The notes under the pieces are model-generated. The model saw only the letters and a list, made by a program, of their open reading frames with translations. It did no database searches and was not told the DNA's origin. Below are positions 29,096 through 38,381 of a DNA stretch of 64,000 nucleotides, in pieces. The position numbers were made by a program, and so were the translations under genes. Positions within the stretch are counted from its first letter, which is position 1. Each line of letters opens with the position of its first letter. Source of the stretch: Acidovorax sp. KKS102. Lineage in GTDB: Bacteria > Pseudomonadota > Gammaproteobacteria > Burkholderiales > Burkholderiaceae_C. The stretch covers positions 1 to 64,000 of the forward strand of contig NC_018708.1 in the NCBI RefSeq assembly GCF_000302535.1, read 5' to 3'.

Positions 29096-30520
29096 TCACC
29101 AAAGCAACCATCGCTCCAGCGCATGGAGCAGCAGGAACACGACCACGCCAAGCAAGAAGAGGATTGCCTTGCGGCGCGCCTGTTCGCTTACCACCAGCTT
29201 GTAGACCGTGTAAGCGGCGAGCGTGCCTACGAAAGGCGCCACGATGGCGGCCCCGGACATGATGATCGCGGCGAGTTTGCCCCAGCCATCGGTCCCGCCC
29301 ATGGTCCAGATCGAGTGCAGGACGATCGCGCTCGGAATGGCCAGGCCCCACCACAGCACCCCGGACGCCACCGCCACGCTGACGTGGTGCGCGAGCAGGC
29401 CATACAGCGTCAATGCGCCCAGCACCCCGCCCAGGAACGCCAGCCGCTTGAGCCAGAGCGGCAGTGACTCGCCAGAGCGGCGCGCTGGCGTTGCTTCACG
29501 GGCCTTCTTAGCTGCTGCGGCCTCCGCCTGGGACCGTTCTTTTTGCAGCTGTTCCTGCTTCTCGGTGGATTCACGGGCGCCGCGCAGAAAGCTGTCCACC
29601 GCCGGGTTGTCCATCTGCACAAGGATGCGTACGGTGCGCGACAGGGCCTGGTCGTACTGGGGAATCACGGTCTGCAGCGCCGCCCCCTGGCTGAACCAGT
29701 GCCCCATCTGCGCTAGCCAGCTGACGCCAGCGGGTGGCAGCCCGTAGCCGCCCTCGACCGCACTGCACAGGTACTGCTGGGTGGTTTGCGGCGGCACCAG
29801 CTGCCGCGTGGTGTAGCGGGGTAGTGCGCATTGCAGCCGCGGCGCCGCTGGTTGCATGCCGGTGCGGCCCAGCTGCAGCGCGAATTCCGGCAGGGGCAGG
29901 GGTTCGGCCAGCATGTTGCGCACACCCACCCACAGGTACAGCCCCCGAAGCCGTCCGTCCTGCGCCCGCCGCACCCACAAGCCCGGCCCCTCCTGCACCA
30001 GCTCAGCCCCCAGCGCATCCAGCTCGGGCGGGCGGGGCACCTCGGGGCCATCGCGATCCCACTCAACCCGCAACTGCTGCGCCTTCAGGATGGTGGTCCA
30101 CACGGCCTGGGCACGGCGCTCCAGAAAATAGGGGTCCAGCTCCCGGCCATGGGCGATGGCGGCTTCGATGCTGCTCGCTGCGGGCGCCGGCGCGCCTTCG
30201 AGCGCCCGTAGCCAATCGTCCGCCAAGGCCAGCCGCAGATAAATCGCATCCGCCCCCTGGCCCACGGCCTCGGCCGCGCGCCCCCAGGCAAACCGTGCCG
30301 GGTCGGTGGGCAGCACTTGCTGCGCGAGCAAGCGCCGGCGCTCCTGGGTTTTGTCTGCCTGCGCCACCGCTGGCGACGTTTTGGTTTGCGCGCCGGCTCC
30401 CCCACTGGCCACCAGGCAGACGACCAGCACCGCCCAGCCCAGCCATTGCGCCAAGGCTTGCTGCCACGCCCTGACCCCGTGCAGGCCAAGGCCTGCAGCC
30501 TGCGCTGTTCTCCCTCGCAT
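29096..30520 (-). CDS. Hypothetical membrane protein with periplasmic domain
   Basis: The 474-residue protein starts with an export signal or anchor (WLGWAVLVVCLVASGGAGA), has a long soluble region with two well-spaced Cys (LQCALPRY, YLCSAVEGG), a charged coiled-coil stretch (STEKQEQLQKERSQAEAAAAKKA at about 330-355) and four C-terminal membrane segments. No family is recognised. The ATG at 30520 is supported by AGGGG upstream. It is divergent from dinG and stands alone. Confidence 0.7.
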   Translation of the reverse strand: MRGRTAQAAGLGLHGVRAWQQALAQWLGWAVLVVCLVASGGAGAQTKTSPAVAQADKTQERRRLLAQQVLPTDPARFAWGRAAEAVGQGADAIYLRLALADDWLRALEGAPAPAASSIEAAIAHGRELDPYFLERRAQAVWTTILKAQQLRVEWDRDGPEVPRPPELDALGAELVQEGPGLWVRRAQDGRLRGLYLWVGVRNMLAEPLPLPEFALQLGRTGMQPAAPRLQCALPRYTTRQLVPPQTTQQYLCSAVEGGYGLPPAGVSWLAQMGHWFSQGAALQTVIPQYDQALSRTVRILVQMDNPAVDSFLRGARESTEKQEQLQKERSQAEAAAAKKAREATPARRSGESLPLWLKRLAFLGGVLGALTLYGLLAHHVSVAVASGVLWWGLAIPSAIVLHSIWTMGGTDGWGKLAAIIMSGAAIVAPFVGTLAAYTVYKLVVSEQARRKAILFLLGVVVFLLLHALERWLLW

Positions 30521-30642
30521 CGCATCCCCTTTTATGGTGTCGTCGTGCGCGGATTGTGCGGCCAAGGGGTTGCTACAAGGCCAGAATTTGGCCGCATCGC
30601 ACGGTCGGCGGCCAGGCCGTCTGGAGCATGCGACACTACTGT

Positions 30643-32970
30643 ATGTCTCAACAGGTGTGGGCCGCGCAGGCCCTTGAATCTTTCGATGCGGTGGTGCAGG
30701 CCACCGAGGGGTTTCGCAGCCGCGCAGGCCAGCGGCTGATGGCGCAGCAGGTGGCGCGTACATTCAGCAGTGCCACGCTGGGCAAGGTGGACGAAGAAAG
30801 CGGTGATCCCGCGCCCACGCGCTCCATTGCCGTGATACAGGCGGGTACGGGCGTGGGCAAGTCGCTGGCGTATTGCGCACCCGCCATTGCGCTGGCGCTG
30901 GCGCGCGGCACGCGGGTGTTGATCTCCACGGCCACGGTGGCGCTGCAGGAGCAACTGGTCAACAAGGACCTGCCTGCATTGGCCGCGCTGATGCCGCAGC
31001 CCTTCAAATTTGCGCTGGCCAAAGGGCGCGGGCGCTATGTGTGCAAGCTCAAGCTGGACCGCCTGGCAGGCCATGGCGAGGCGGAGGAGGAGGGCGAAGA
31101 CGACCTGTTTGCCGAGGAAGAAGCCGCGGCCCGCGCCAAGCGCCCCCGGCACGAGACCGAGGCGCGCATCCAGTTCTATTCGACGATGGCTCAGACGCTG
31201 TCCAAAGGTGCGTGGGATGGTGACCGCGACAGTCTCGATACGCCCCCTGAACCGGAAGTGTGGAGCCCCGTGGCGGCCGAGGGCGCATCGTGCACCGGCA
31301 AGCATTGCCCGGCCTTCAGCCAGTGCACCTACTACGACAAGCGCAAGGAGCTGGTGGGCGCGCAGGTGATCGTGGCCAACCACGATTTGCTGCTGTCGTC
31401 ACTGGGCGCGCGCGTACTGCCCGAACTGGACAACTGTTTGCTGGTGCTGGATGAAGCCCACCACCTGCCATCGACCGCTTTGGATCAATTTGCGTGCAGC
31501 ATGGACCTGTCGCGCATTACCTGGATCGAGCGCCTGTCCAGCCGGGGCCTGCGCATTGGTGCGCTGCTGGAGGTCGAAGAGATTGCCGACATCCCCAAGC
31601 ATTCGGCCCAATTGCGGCAGACGCTGCAAGACCTGGCGCGCATCGTGATGGATGTGTATGGCGAACAGCTCAAGGGATTCTCTGGACGAATCGAGCGGCA
31701 AGTGGGCGCTGCGGATCGGGATGGGCTGCAAGGCGCAAAGCACAGCCATAGCGGGCGCTATGGCGAGCATTTCCAACGCGGCAGACCGCCCGAGCCCGCA
31801 GATGCCCACGGCGCGAGGATTCGTGCAGAGAATCCCCTGCGCCAGCCCAGCGCCTGGGGCCCGGCGCGCGTTCGCGTGCCCCGGGGCGAATTGCCCGAGC
31901 CGCTGATTGCGCCGCTGGGCCTGCTGGCCGCCAGTGCCGAAGGCTTCCTCGACGCGCTGCGCGCCATCAGCAAAGCCCTGCGTGCCGAGATGCGCGACAA
32001 GCCCGATGAGGCCAAGCGCCTGTCCACGCTGTACGCGCAGATCGGCATGCTGGCCCCGCGCCTGGAAGAGCTGCACGCCACGGCCCAGTTGCTGCTGCAA
32101 GACGCGCCTGAGGGCGCAGTGCCTGCCGCCAAGTGGTTCACGCTGGAGGTGGACGGTGACTTCATCGTGGTCAAGGCGCACGCCAGCCCCATCCTGCCCG
32201 GCACCACGCTGCGCAACCACCTGTGGAGCGCGGTGCGCGGCGCGGTGCTCACATCGGCCACGCTCACCAGCTGCGGGCACTTTGATTTCTTTCTGCGCGA
32301 GGCGGGTCTGCATGGCGACGCGGCTACCACCACGCTGGAAGTCCCCAGCCCCTTCAACTACGCGGCGCAAGGCACGCTGATTGCCGCCGAGACGCGCGCC
32401 GACCCCAAGAACGCTGCACAGTTCACCACCGAGATGGTCGATGCGCTTCTGCACGACATTGCGCGCGTGGAATACGGCGCGCTGGTGCTGTTCACCTCGC
32501 GCGAGCAAATGCGCCAAGCGGTGGATGCATTGCCCACCGCCATGCGCAGCGTGGTGCTGGTGCAGAACGCACTGCCGCGCACGCAGCTGCTCAAGCGCCA
32601 CCGCGAGCGGGTGGAGAACGGCGAGCCCTCGGTCATCTTTGGCATGCAGTCGTTTGGCGAGGGGCTGGATTTGCCGGGACGCCTGTGCGAATCGGTGTTC
32701 ATCACCAAGCTGCCCTTTGCCCCGCCTGACGACCCGGTGGGCGAGGCCCGCGCCGAGTGGCTGCGCGCCGTGGGCCGCGACCCCTTCAGCGAACTGGTGG
32801 TGCCCGCCACCGCCATCCGCCTGGCGCAATGGGTGGGTCGCGCGATCCGCACCGAAGAAGACATGGCGCATGTGTACTGCTACGACAAGCGCCTGACGCG
32901 CACCAGCTACGGGCAGCGGCTGCTCAAGGGCTTGCCACCGTTTGCGCTGGAGCAACGTGCACCGCTGTGA
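30643..32970 (+). CDS. dinG: ATP-dependent DNA helicase DinG
   Basis: A 5'-3' superfamily 2 helicase of the XPD/DinG type that unwinds forked DNA, R-loops and G-quadruplexes. The 775-residue protein has Walker A in QAGTGVGKSLAY, a DEAH box (LVLDEAHHLPS) and four Fe-S cysteines: one in YVCKLKLDR and three in SCTGKHCPAFSQC. C-terminal helicase motifs include SFGEGLDLPG and QWVGRAIRTEEDM. The ATG at 30643 (MSQQVWAAQALESFD) is preferred; an ATG at 30628 and longer in-frame codons lack conservation. Residues about 345-416 look like a poorly conserved, Arg/Gly-rich linker that contains an inverted repeat (see findings). Confidence 0.9.
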   Translation: MSQQVWAAQALESFDAVVQATEGFRSRAGQRLMAQQVARTFSSATLGKVDEESGDPAPTRSIAVIQAGTGVGKSLAYCAPAIALALARGTRVLISTATVALQEQLVNKDLPALAALMPQPFKFALAKGRGRYVCKLKLDRLAGHGEAEEEGEDDLFAEEEAAARAKRPRHETEARIQFYSTMAQTLSKGAWDGDRDSLDTPPEPEVWSPVAAEGASCTGKHCPAFSQCTYYDKRKELVGAQVIVANHDLLLSSLGARVLPELDNCLLVLDEAHHLPSTALDQFACSMDLSRITWIERLSSRGLRIGALLEVEEIADIPKHSAQLRQTLQDLARIVMDVYGEQLKGFSGRIERQVGAADRDGLQGAKHSHSGRYGEHFQRGRPPEPADAHGARIRAENPLRQPSAWGPARVRVPRGELPEPLIAPLGLLAASAEGFLDALRAISKALRAEMRDKPDEAKRLSTLYAQIGMLAPRLEELHATAQLLLQDAPEGAVPAAKWFTLEVDGDFIVVKAHASPILPGTTLRNHLWSAVRGAVLTSATLTSCGHFDFFLREAGLHGDAATTTLEVPSPFNYAAQGTLIAAETRADPKNAAQFTTEMVDALLHDIARVEYGALVLFTSREQMRQAVDALPTAMRSVVLVQNALPRTQLLKRHRERVENGEPSVIFGMQSFGEGLDLPGRLCESVFITKLPFAPPDDPVGEARAEWLRAVGRDPFSELVVPATAIRLAQWVGRAIRTEEDMAHVYCYDKRLTRTSYGQRLLKGLPPFALEQRAPL

Positions 32971-33032
32971 AGCGGTGATACTTTGCCCCCTTTGAATTCA
33001 TAACCACTACAACAACCCCAGAGAGGACCCCC

Positions 33033-33401
33033 ATGCCCCACACCGTACCTGCCTGCCCCCAATGTGGCCTGGAGAACACCTACCCCGATGGCAGCAACTA
33101 CGTGTGCCCCGACTGCGCGTTTGAATGGCCGCAAGTGGCCGATGCAGCAGAAGCCGACGCCGATGCAGGCGAGGGCATCATGCGCGATGCCGTACGTGAT
33201 GCCAACGGCAACCCACTGGCCGATGGCGATGCGGTGATTTTGGTGAAAGACCTCAAGGTCAAGGGCTCGTCGTCCACCCTCAAAAAGGGCACCAAGATCA
33301 AGAGCATTCGCCTGGTCGATGGCGCCGACGGCCACAACGTGGACTGCAAGACGGACCTGGGCAGCATGCTGCTCAAGTCAGAGTTTCTCAAGAAGGCCTG
33401 A
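33033..33401 (+). CDS. yjdM: PhnA/YjdM zinc-ribbon protein
   Basis: The 122-residue protein has an N-terminal zinc ribbon ([10 protein letters not shown] then [10 protein letters not shown]) and the conserved C-terminal PhnA domain ([27 protein letters not shown] ... [16 protein letters not shown]). Despite the old 'alkylphosphonate uptake' name its function is unsettled. AGAGGA lies about 7 bases before the ATG. It follows dinG after 62 bp on the same strand. Confidence 0.92.
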   Translation: MPHTVPACPQCGLENTYPDGSNYVCPDCAFEWPQVADAAEADADAGEGIMRDAVRDANGNPLADGDAVILVKDLKVKGSSSTLKKGTKIKSIRLVDGADGHNVDCKTDLGSMLLKSEFLKKA

Positions 33402-33563
33402 TCGGCGCGGGGCGCAGCACCCCGTGTCAGACAAGCACCCACAGGCATCGGCGCTGCACGCCGACGCCAGGGTGCAGCGAGGGTGCCTAGAGTGCATGGA
33501 TGGCCGCGCGAACACCCAAATGGCGCGGACCCTTTCGACTCCCCACCCCCTGCTGGAGGCCCC

Positions 33564-34067
33564 ATGCACACTGAATCCCCCGCCCACGAGACCCTGTGGA
33601 AGCTCATCAAGGACATCCGCTTTGGCATGCTCACGCACCGCACGTCCACGGGCATGCTGCACGCGCACCCGCTGACCACCCAGAACCGGCAGCTGGATGA
33701 GCAGGCCGAGCTGTACTTCTTCATCTCCCAGTCGGGCGAGCTGTACGAGCGCCTGTTGACCGACGGCGAAGTGAACGTGTCGTATGCCGACCCGGACGAA
33801 GACAGCTATGTGTCCGTGTCCGGCCAGGCGCGGTTTGTGGAGGACCGCGCGCTGAAGGAAGCCCTGTGGTCCCCCATGGCTAAGGCTTGGTTCCCAGGCG
33901 GCGTGTCCGACCCCGACCTGGCGCTGCTCGCAGTGCGCATCCGCCATGCCGAGTACTGGAATGTGGACGAAAGCAAGATGGTGCAACTGTTCCAGATGGC
34001 CAAGGCCGCGATCACCGGGGAGCCCCCGCGCCACCTGGGCGAGCACAAGGAACTGACCTTGTCCTGA
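33564..34067 (+). CDS. Pyridoxamine 5'-phosphate oxidase-like general stress protein
   Basis: The 167-residue protein belongs to the split-barrel flavin-binding general stress FMN-binding family (GMLTHRTSTGMLHAHPLTTQ; FISQSGELYERLLTDGEVNVSYADP; YVSVSGQARFVED). Such proteins bind FMN or FAD; the role in stress is unclear. GGAGG at about 33555 supports the ATG at 33564. The 157 bp after it contain a dispersed repeat copy. Confidence 0.88.
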   Translation: MHTESPAHETLWKLIKDIRFGMLTHRTSTGMLHAHPLTTQNRQLDEQAELYFFISQSGELYERLLTDGEVNVSYADPDEDSYVSVSGQARFVEDRALKEALWSPMAKAWFPGGVSDPDLALLAVRIRHAEYWNVDESKMVQLFQMAKAAITGEPPRHLGEHKELTLS

Positions 34068-34149
34068 CCGGCACGGAGCAGCAGCGTTGGGCTTGGCATG
34101 CCAGGCCCCACGCACCGGTTGCTGCACCGAATTTGTTAACCAAATCGGT

Positions 34150-34198
34150 CTTTATCGCTAGTGCATCATGCCCTTGCAGCTACACAATCAATAGCAAC
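34150..34198. repeat. Dispersed intergenic palindrome, copy 3
   Basis: CTTTATCGCTAGTGCATCAT is followed by CCCTTGCAGCTACACAATCA and ATAGC. It shares the CGCTAGTGCATCATG block with the copy near 17885 and the ATAGC/GCTA arms of the family. It lies between convergent genes. Confidence 0.55.
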
Positions 34199-34224
34199 GC
34201 CTTGACCGAAAGGCGCAACCAGCG

Positions 34225-35901
34225 TTATCGCGGCGCATTGCGCGCCTTGCGATAGCGCCGGGTGGCATCGGCCACCATCGCGTCCTTGGGCAACAGCTGG
34301 GTGCCGCCCACCCACAGCTCGGTCGGCGTGCCGCTGGCGTCGCGCACGCGGCGCACCGGCTGGCCCGGGCTGGCGTAGGCCGAGGCTTTCTGCACCACAC
34401 CGGTGTCGCGCCCGGTGACGACCAGCTCGGTGGTGGCCGCGTTGAAGGGCACGAACATGGCGGGCGCCACCTGGCACACCACCTTGCCCATGGGCACCAG
34501 GTCGCTGGCGCCCCACAGGCTCCACCAGCGCCCCGCCCAGGCGGCTTCCTTTTTGCCCGGCGCACCATGCTGCTGGAACGCAAACAAGATGCTGGCAATG
34601 CCTTCCACCCATTCGGTGGACAAGCCGTCCTGCGCATTGGTGAGCACGGTCACCGTGAGGTCGAGCGCGGGGTAGCGCGCTGTGCGCGACAGGAACCCTT
34701 GCAGGCTGCCGGTGTGGCCCATCCATTCGCGCGGTCCCGGCGCGCTGAGCATGGTGCCCAGCCCGTAGTGGGACTCGAACAGGTTGCAGGGGTCGCGCCA
34801 GCGGCGCTGCGCCATCTCGCGGCGGCTGGCGGGCGAGAGTATGCTCTGCGGGCTGTCCGGCGCCAGCTGCGAAAAGAAGCGGGCCACGTCCGACGCGGTG
34901 GACACAAACCCGGCCGCCGGGGCCATGGCGTCGCACGGGTTGTCACCCGGCACGATCAGCCGCTGGCCGAACGGAAACTCACTGCTGTGGCCCACGGCCA
35001 AGGGCGCGCGCCGGGGCAGATGGGGCATGTCGGGGGCGGTCTCCTCCAGGCCTGCGGCGGCGATCACGTGGCGCTGCATCCAGGTGGCGTAGTCCGTGCC
35101 GGTCACCTGCTCCATCATCAGCCCCAGCAGGCCGTAGCCGTGGTTGGAATACTTGAGCTGTACGCCCGCCTCCAGCGGCGGCTTGGCGCGCAGGTCCGCC
35201 AGCAGCTCGGCGCGCGAGAGAAATGGCCGCCGGTCCAGAAACTGGCCGGCATCGGGGCCGTCGCGTGTCACGCCCGCGCTGTGCGACAGCAGCTCGCCAA
35301 TGCGGGCGCGGGCCAGGTCCTTGTGCAGGCCATCGACATAGCGACCAATGGGGTCGTCCAGCCCGACTTGGCCCTGCTCGCGCAGCAGCATGACGCCCGC
35401 TGCCGTGAAGGTCTTGGAGTGCGAAGCAATGCGCAGGCGGTGCCGGGGCAAGAACCTGTTCAAGGTCTTTTTGGAGATTGCATTGAAGTGCAATCGGGAT
35501 GAGTGGATGCTTCGGATGCGCCGCATGGGCTCGTGCTCATGCAAGCAGCCGGGGCGTCCAATCGCCCGATTTCACTCCAACCCTTCGGGCAAGTGCCTTG
35601 CCGGGCGGTCTGCGGCGTTGCGGCGCTTGTCAATAGCCAAGCTATTGGCTGCGCACCGCGCCTGGCATCCCATCCCGGCAAGGTACTTGTGCAACTCCAA
35701 AAAGACCTTGAACAGGTTCTAGTGTTTGTGGGTGCGCATGTCGGACACGCCCAGCGCCAGCTCCGCCACCGTTTCGCCGCCGCGCGCAATGGCCACGGAA
35801 CACCCGGGCTGACGGTAGCGCTCCAGTTGCAAGTCCAGCCATTGCGGCAGGTAGTCCAGCGCCGCGCGCAGCCAGGCGGGCGGGGCGGCGTTTTTCTTCA
35901 T
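34225..35901 (-). pseudogene. Serine hydrolase (beta-lactamase family) split by a MITE
   Basis: The N-terminal part (from ATG 35901: MKKNAAPPAWLRAALDYLPQ ... ELALGVSDMRTHKH) runs into a TAG stop formed exactly at the edge of the inserted element (35719-35721). The rest, from about 35450 down to 34225, carries RIASHSKTFTAAG with the SxxK serine/lysine, the YxN motif in KYSNHGYGLLG and the HTGSLQGF block. Removing the 270-bp element restores the frame as KH-LPRHRLRIASHSK, giving about 468 residues. The downstream half could be expressed alone from starts inside the element, but it lacks the N-terminal strand of the fold. Original substrate unknown. Confidence 0.85.
35451..35720. mobile_element. 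270-bp MITE with 26-bp terminal inverted repeats
   Basis: The two ends are perfect inverted repeats over 26 bp (35451-35476 and 35695-35720), beginning AGAACCTGTTCAAGGTCTTT on each strand. A second nested inverted repeat, CAAGTGCCTTGCCGGG (35590-35605) against CCCGGCAAGGTACTTG (35674-35689, one mismatch), and small palindromes such as GATTGCA-ttgaag-TGCAATC lie inside. It encodes nothing recognisable. No target duplication is evident at this boundary, and precise removal rejoins the host gene in frame. Confidence 0.88.
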
Positions 35902-36045
35902 GGTGTGCTCGGCTCCATGCATCCAGAGAAGGAGTGGGGCAGTGTAGGCCACGCACTGGATAAGCAGGGAGGCACACAGACACCCTGGGCGCACAGGATG
36001 GCCTGCGGGGCGGCGGCACAATCCTTCCTTTTCGCACGCAAGCCC

Positions 36046-36657
36046 ATGTCCCCCATCGCCGTCATCGACTTTGAAACCACCGGCGTCTCGCCCGGCCAGG
36101 GCGCACGCGCGACCGAGGTGGCCATCGTGCTGCTGGAGGGCGGCCAGGTGGTGGACCGGTTCCAGAGCCTGATGAAAACTGGGGTGTGGATCCCGTCGTT
36201 CATCACCCAGCTCACCGGCATCACCAACGCGATGGTGAACGCCGCACCCGACGCGGCGCAGGTGATGCAGGACGCCGCGCGTTTTGTGGGTGATGCGCCC
36301 ATGGTGGCGCACAACGCATCCTTCGACAGCAAGTTCTGGCAGGCCGAGCTGGCCCTGGCCGGGCTGGCTGCACCGCAGCCGTTTGCGTGCACGGTGCTGC
36401 TGTCGCGGCGCCTGTACCCCGAGGCGCCCAGCCACCAACTGGGCACGCTGGTGGACTACCACGGCCTGCCGCGCACGGGCCAGGCCCACCGGGCGCTGGC
36501 GGACGCCGAGATGGCTGCCGCGCTGCTGGCCCGCATGCAGCACGACCTGCGCACACGCTGGCGGGTGGCCGAGCCCAGCTACACACTGCTGCAAACGCTG
36601 CAGCGCTGCGCCAAGCCCAAGATAGGGGCGCTGCTGGCGCAGCATGCAGGCGCCTGA
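36046..36657 (+). CDS. DEDDh 3'-5' exonuclease (DnaQ/Pol III epsilon-like)
   Basis: The 203-residue protein has the exonuclease motifs ExoI VIDFETTGVSPG, ExoII AHNASFDSKFW and ExoIII-epsilon HRALADAEMAA, which give the four acidic metal ligands and the general-base histidine. It is a stand-alone epsilon-like nuclease without the polymerase-binding tail of DnaQ. The ATG at 36046 is chosen because the catalytic strand follows at once; longer frames run into the MITE-split gene's upstream region. Confidence 0.9.
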   Translation: MSPIAVIDFETTGVSPGQGARATEVAIVLLEGGQVVDRFQSLMKTGVWIPSFITQLTGITNAMVNAAPDAAQVMQDAARFVGDAPMVAHNASFDSKFWQAELALAGLAAPQPFACTVLLSRRLYPEAPSHQLGTLVDYHGLPRTGQAHRALADAEMAAALLARMQHDLRTRWRVAEPSYTLLQTLQRCAKPKIGALLAQHAGA

Positions 36658-36687
36658 TCCGACCTGCCCGCTGGCGATGTTGCTGCA

Positions 36688-36750
36688 CAGTTACTATTGA
36701 ATTAATAGCTGCTAGCGCATGATTCACTAGCGCTTGCGGCATTTTTGACT
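36688..36750. repeat. Dispersed intergenic palindrome, copy 4
   Basis: This is the cleanest copy: ATTAATAGCTGCTAGCGCAT, a short spacer, then ACTAGCGCTTGCGGCATTTT and TGACTC. It can fold into a stem with GCTAGCGC/GCGCT(A)G arms. The gene-less stretch 36658-36942 holds this and otherwise nothing I can identify. Confidence 0.7.
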
Positions 36751-36942
36751 CGAATCCAGGGCTGACGACCGTTCTCCAGAGCATGCGTCTGCAGGGGCCG
36801 CGCAAGTCCCTCCGCAACGGGTGCAATCGCCTGCTCTGCCGATAATCGATCAGGACTTGCACGACGGAGCTTTGCCACCGGTGGCGCAGCCCCGCCTTCG
36901 TCCTCAAAACCTGTTCACGACGACAACATGAAAGGCTTGGCC

Positions 36943-37524
36943 ATGGGGTATCTGGTACTGGGACTGGTGCTGTTTCTGGGCGTGCACTCGGTGCGCATCG
37001 TGGCCGATGGCTGGCGCACCCACATGCGGACGCGCCTGGGCGAGATGCCGTGGAAGGGGCTGTATTCGCTGGTGTCGGCCGTGGGCCTGGCGCTCGTCGT
37101 CTGGGGCTATGGCCTGGCGCGGCAGCAGCCCGTGGTGCTGTGGGTGCCGCCCATCGGCATGCGGCACGCCGCAGCGCTGCTGACGCTGATCGCCTTTGTG
37201 CTGCTGGCCGCCACCTATGTGCCGCGCAATGCCCTCAAGGCCCGGCTGCACCACCCCATGGTGCTGGGCGTGAAGGTGTGGGCGCTGGCGCATCTGCTGT
37301 CCAACGGCAACCTGGCCGATGTGCTGCTGTTTGGCAGCTTCTTGCTGTGGGCCGTGCTGAGCTTTCGCGCCGCGCGCCAGCGCGACCGGGCGCAGGGCAC
37401 CGTGTACGCGGCGGGCAGCGCTACAGGCACGGCGGCGGCTGTGGTGGTGGGCGCCGTGGCCTGGGTGGGCTTTGCGTTCTGGGGCCATGCGTGGCTGATC
37501 GGCGTGGCGCCGCTGGGGCGATGA
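36943..37524 (+). CDS. NnrU family membrane protein
   Basis: The 193-residue protein has about five to six membrane segments and the NnrU start LVLGLVLFLGVHSVRIVADGWR, with later GLYSLVSAVGLALVVWGYGLAR. NnrU was linked to denitrification in some species and is related to membrane methyltransferase-like folds; function here is unknown. The ATG at 36943 is preferred because the family usually begins there; an ATG at 36928 adds five residues. Confidence 0.85.
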   Translation: MGYLVLGLVLFLGVHSVRIVADGWRTHMRTRLGEMPWKGLYSLVSAVGLALVVWGYGLARQQPVVLWVPPIGMRHAAALLTLIAFVLLAATYVPRNALKARLHHPMVLGVKVWALAHLLSNGNLADVLLFGSFLLWAVLSFRAARQRDRAQGTVYAAGSATGTAAAVVVGAVAWVGFAFWGHAWLIGVAPLGR

Positions 37525-37602
37525 TCGAACGCCGGGACGACCCGCAACGCAAATGCCGGAGAATCCGCGCTTTGCGTTTTTTCCTTTCTCGCTGAGACCT
37601 CT

Positions 37603-37866
37603 ATGACCGAAGCCACCACCCCCAACACCCCCGCCCTGCCGCCCCTGCCCGACCACCTGTCGGTCAACCCCCGCAGCCCGCACCATGTGGCCGCCGTGTT
37701 CGAGCACGACATCGGCATCCGCCTGAACGGCAAGGAGCGTTTTGATGTGGAGGAATACTGCATCAGCGAAGGCTGGGTGAAGGTGCCCGCCGGCAAGACG
37801 GTGGACCGCAAGGGCCAGCCGCTGCTCATCAAGATCAAGGGCACGGTCGAAGCGTTCTACAAGTGA
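37603..37866 (+). CDS. DUF3297 family protein
   Basis: The 87-residue protein matches DUF3297 (DHLSVNPRSPHHVAAVFEHDIGIRLNGKER ... PLLIKIKGTVEAFYK), a short cytosolic family of unknown function common in proteobacteria. Its stop overlaps the start of the RNase HI-like gene by GTGA at 37863-37866, so the two are co-translated. Confidence 0.9.
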   Translation: MTEATTPNTPALPPLPDHLSVNPRSPHHVAAVFEHDIGIRLNGKERFDVEEYCISEGWVKVPAGKTVDRKGQPLLIKIKGTVEAFYK

Positions 37867-38360
37867 CCGCTGTACGGGCGGCCGCGCCGCTCGCTCCTGG
37901 TGCCTGGGTGATCCACTGCGATGGCAGTGCTTGGCCCAACCCCGGGCGCATGGGCCTGGGCGCGGTGCTGACGGGCCCCGACGGCACCGTGCAGCACCAG
38001 ATCTCCGAAGCCACCACCTTCACCGGCTGCAACAACGAGGCCGAGTTGCGCGCGCTGATGTTGGCGCTGCAGTGGCTGGCGCAGCAGGGCATTGCCACAT
38101 CAACCCAAGTGCACGTGTTCAGCGACAACAGCGTGCTGGTGGAGCAGTTGGGCAGCCATCCCACGGCACCGATCACGCGGCTGGCGACGCTGTTTGACGA
38201 AGCACGCGAGGCACTGCGGCAGTTCCCGCAAGCCCAGGTCCAGTGGATTCCCCGCCACCGCAACGGTGCAGCCGATACGCTGGCCCGCGCCGCCCTGGGG
38301 CTGGCGCCCAAGGCCGCCACGCCACAGGGGCAGACGCTCAAAAAGCGCCGCAGGCGCTGA
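37863..38360 (+). CDS. RNase HI-like protein
   Basis: The 165-residue protein has the RNase H fold with the acidic residues in HCDGSAWPNPG, NNEAELRALMLAL, VFSDNSVLVEQL and RHRNGAADTLARAAL; it would cut RNA in RNA-DNA hybrids. It ends with a basic tail (KKRRRR). The start is GTG at 37863, overlapping the DUF3297 stop. It differs from canonical RnhA, so a second RNase HI gene elsewhere is likely. Confidence 0.85.
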   Translation: MTAVRAAAPLAPGAWVIHCDGSAWPNPGRMGLGAVLTGPDGTVQHQISEATTFTGCNNEAELRALMLALQWLAQQGIATSTQVHVFSDNSVLVEQLGSHPTAPITRLATLFDEAREALRQFPQAQVQWIPRHRNGAADTLARAALGLAPKAATPQGQTLKKRRRR

Positions 38361-38381
38361 GCCCGCCCCCGGCACGCGCCA

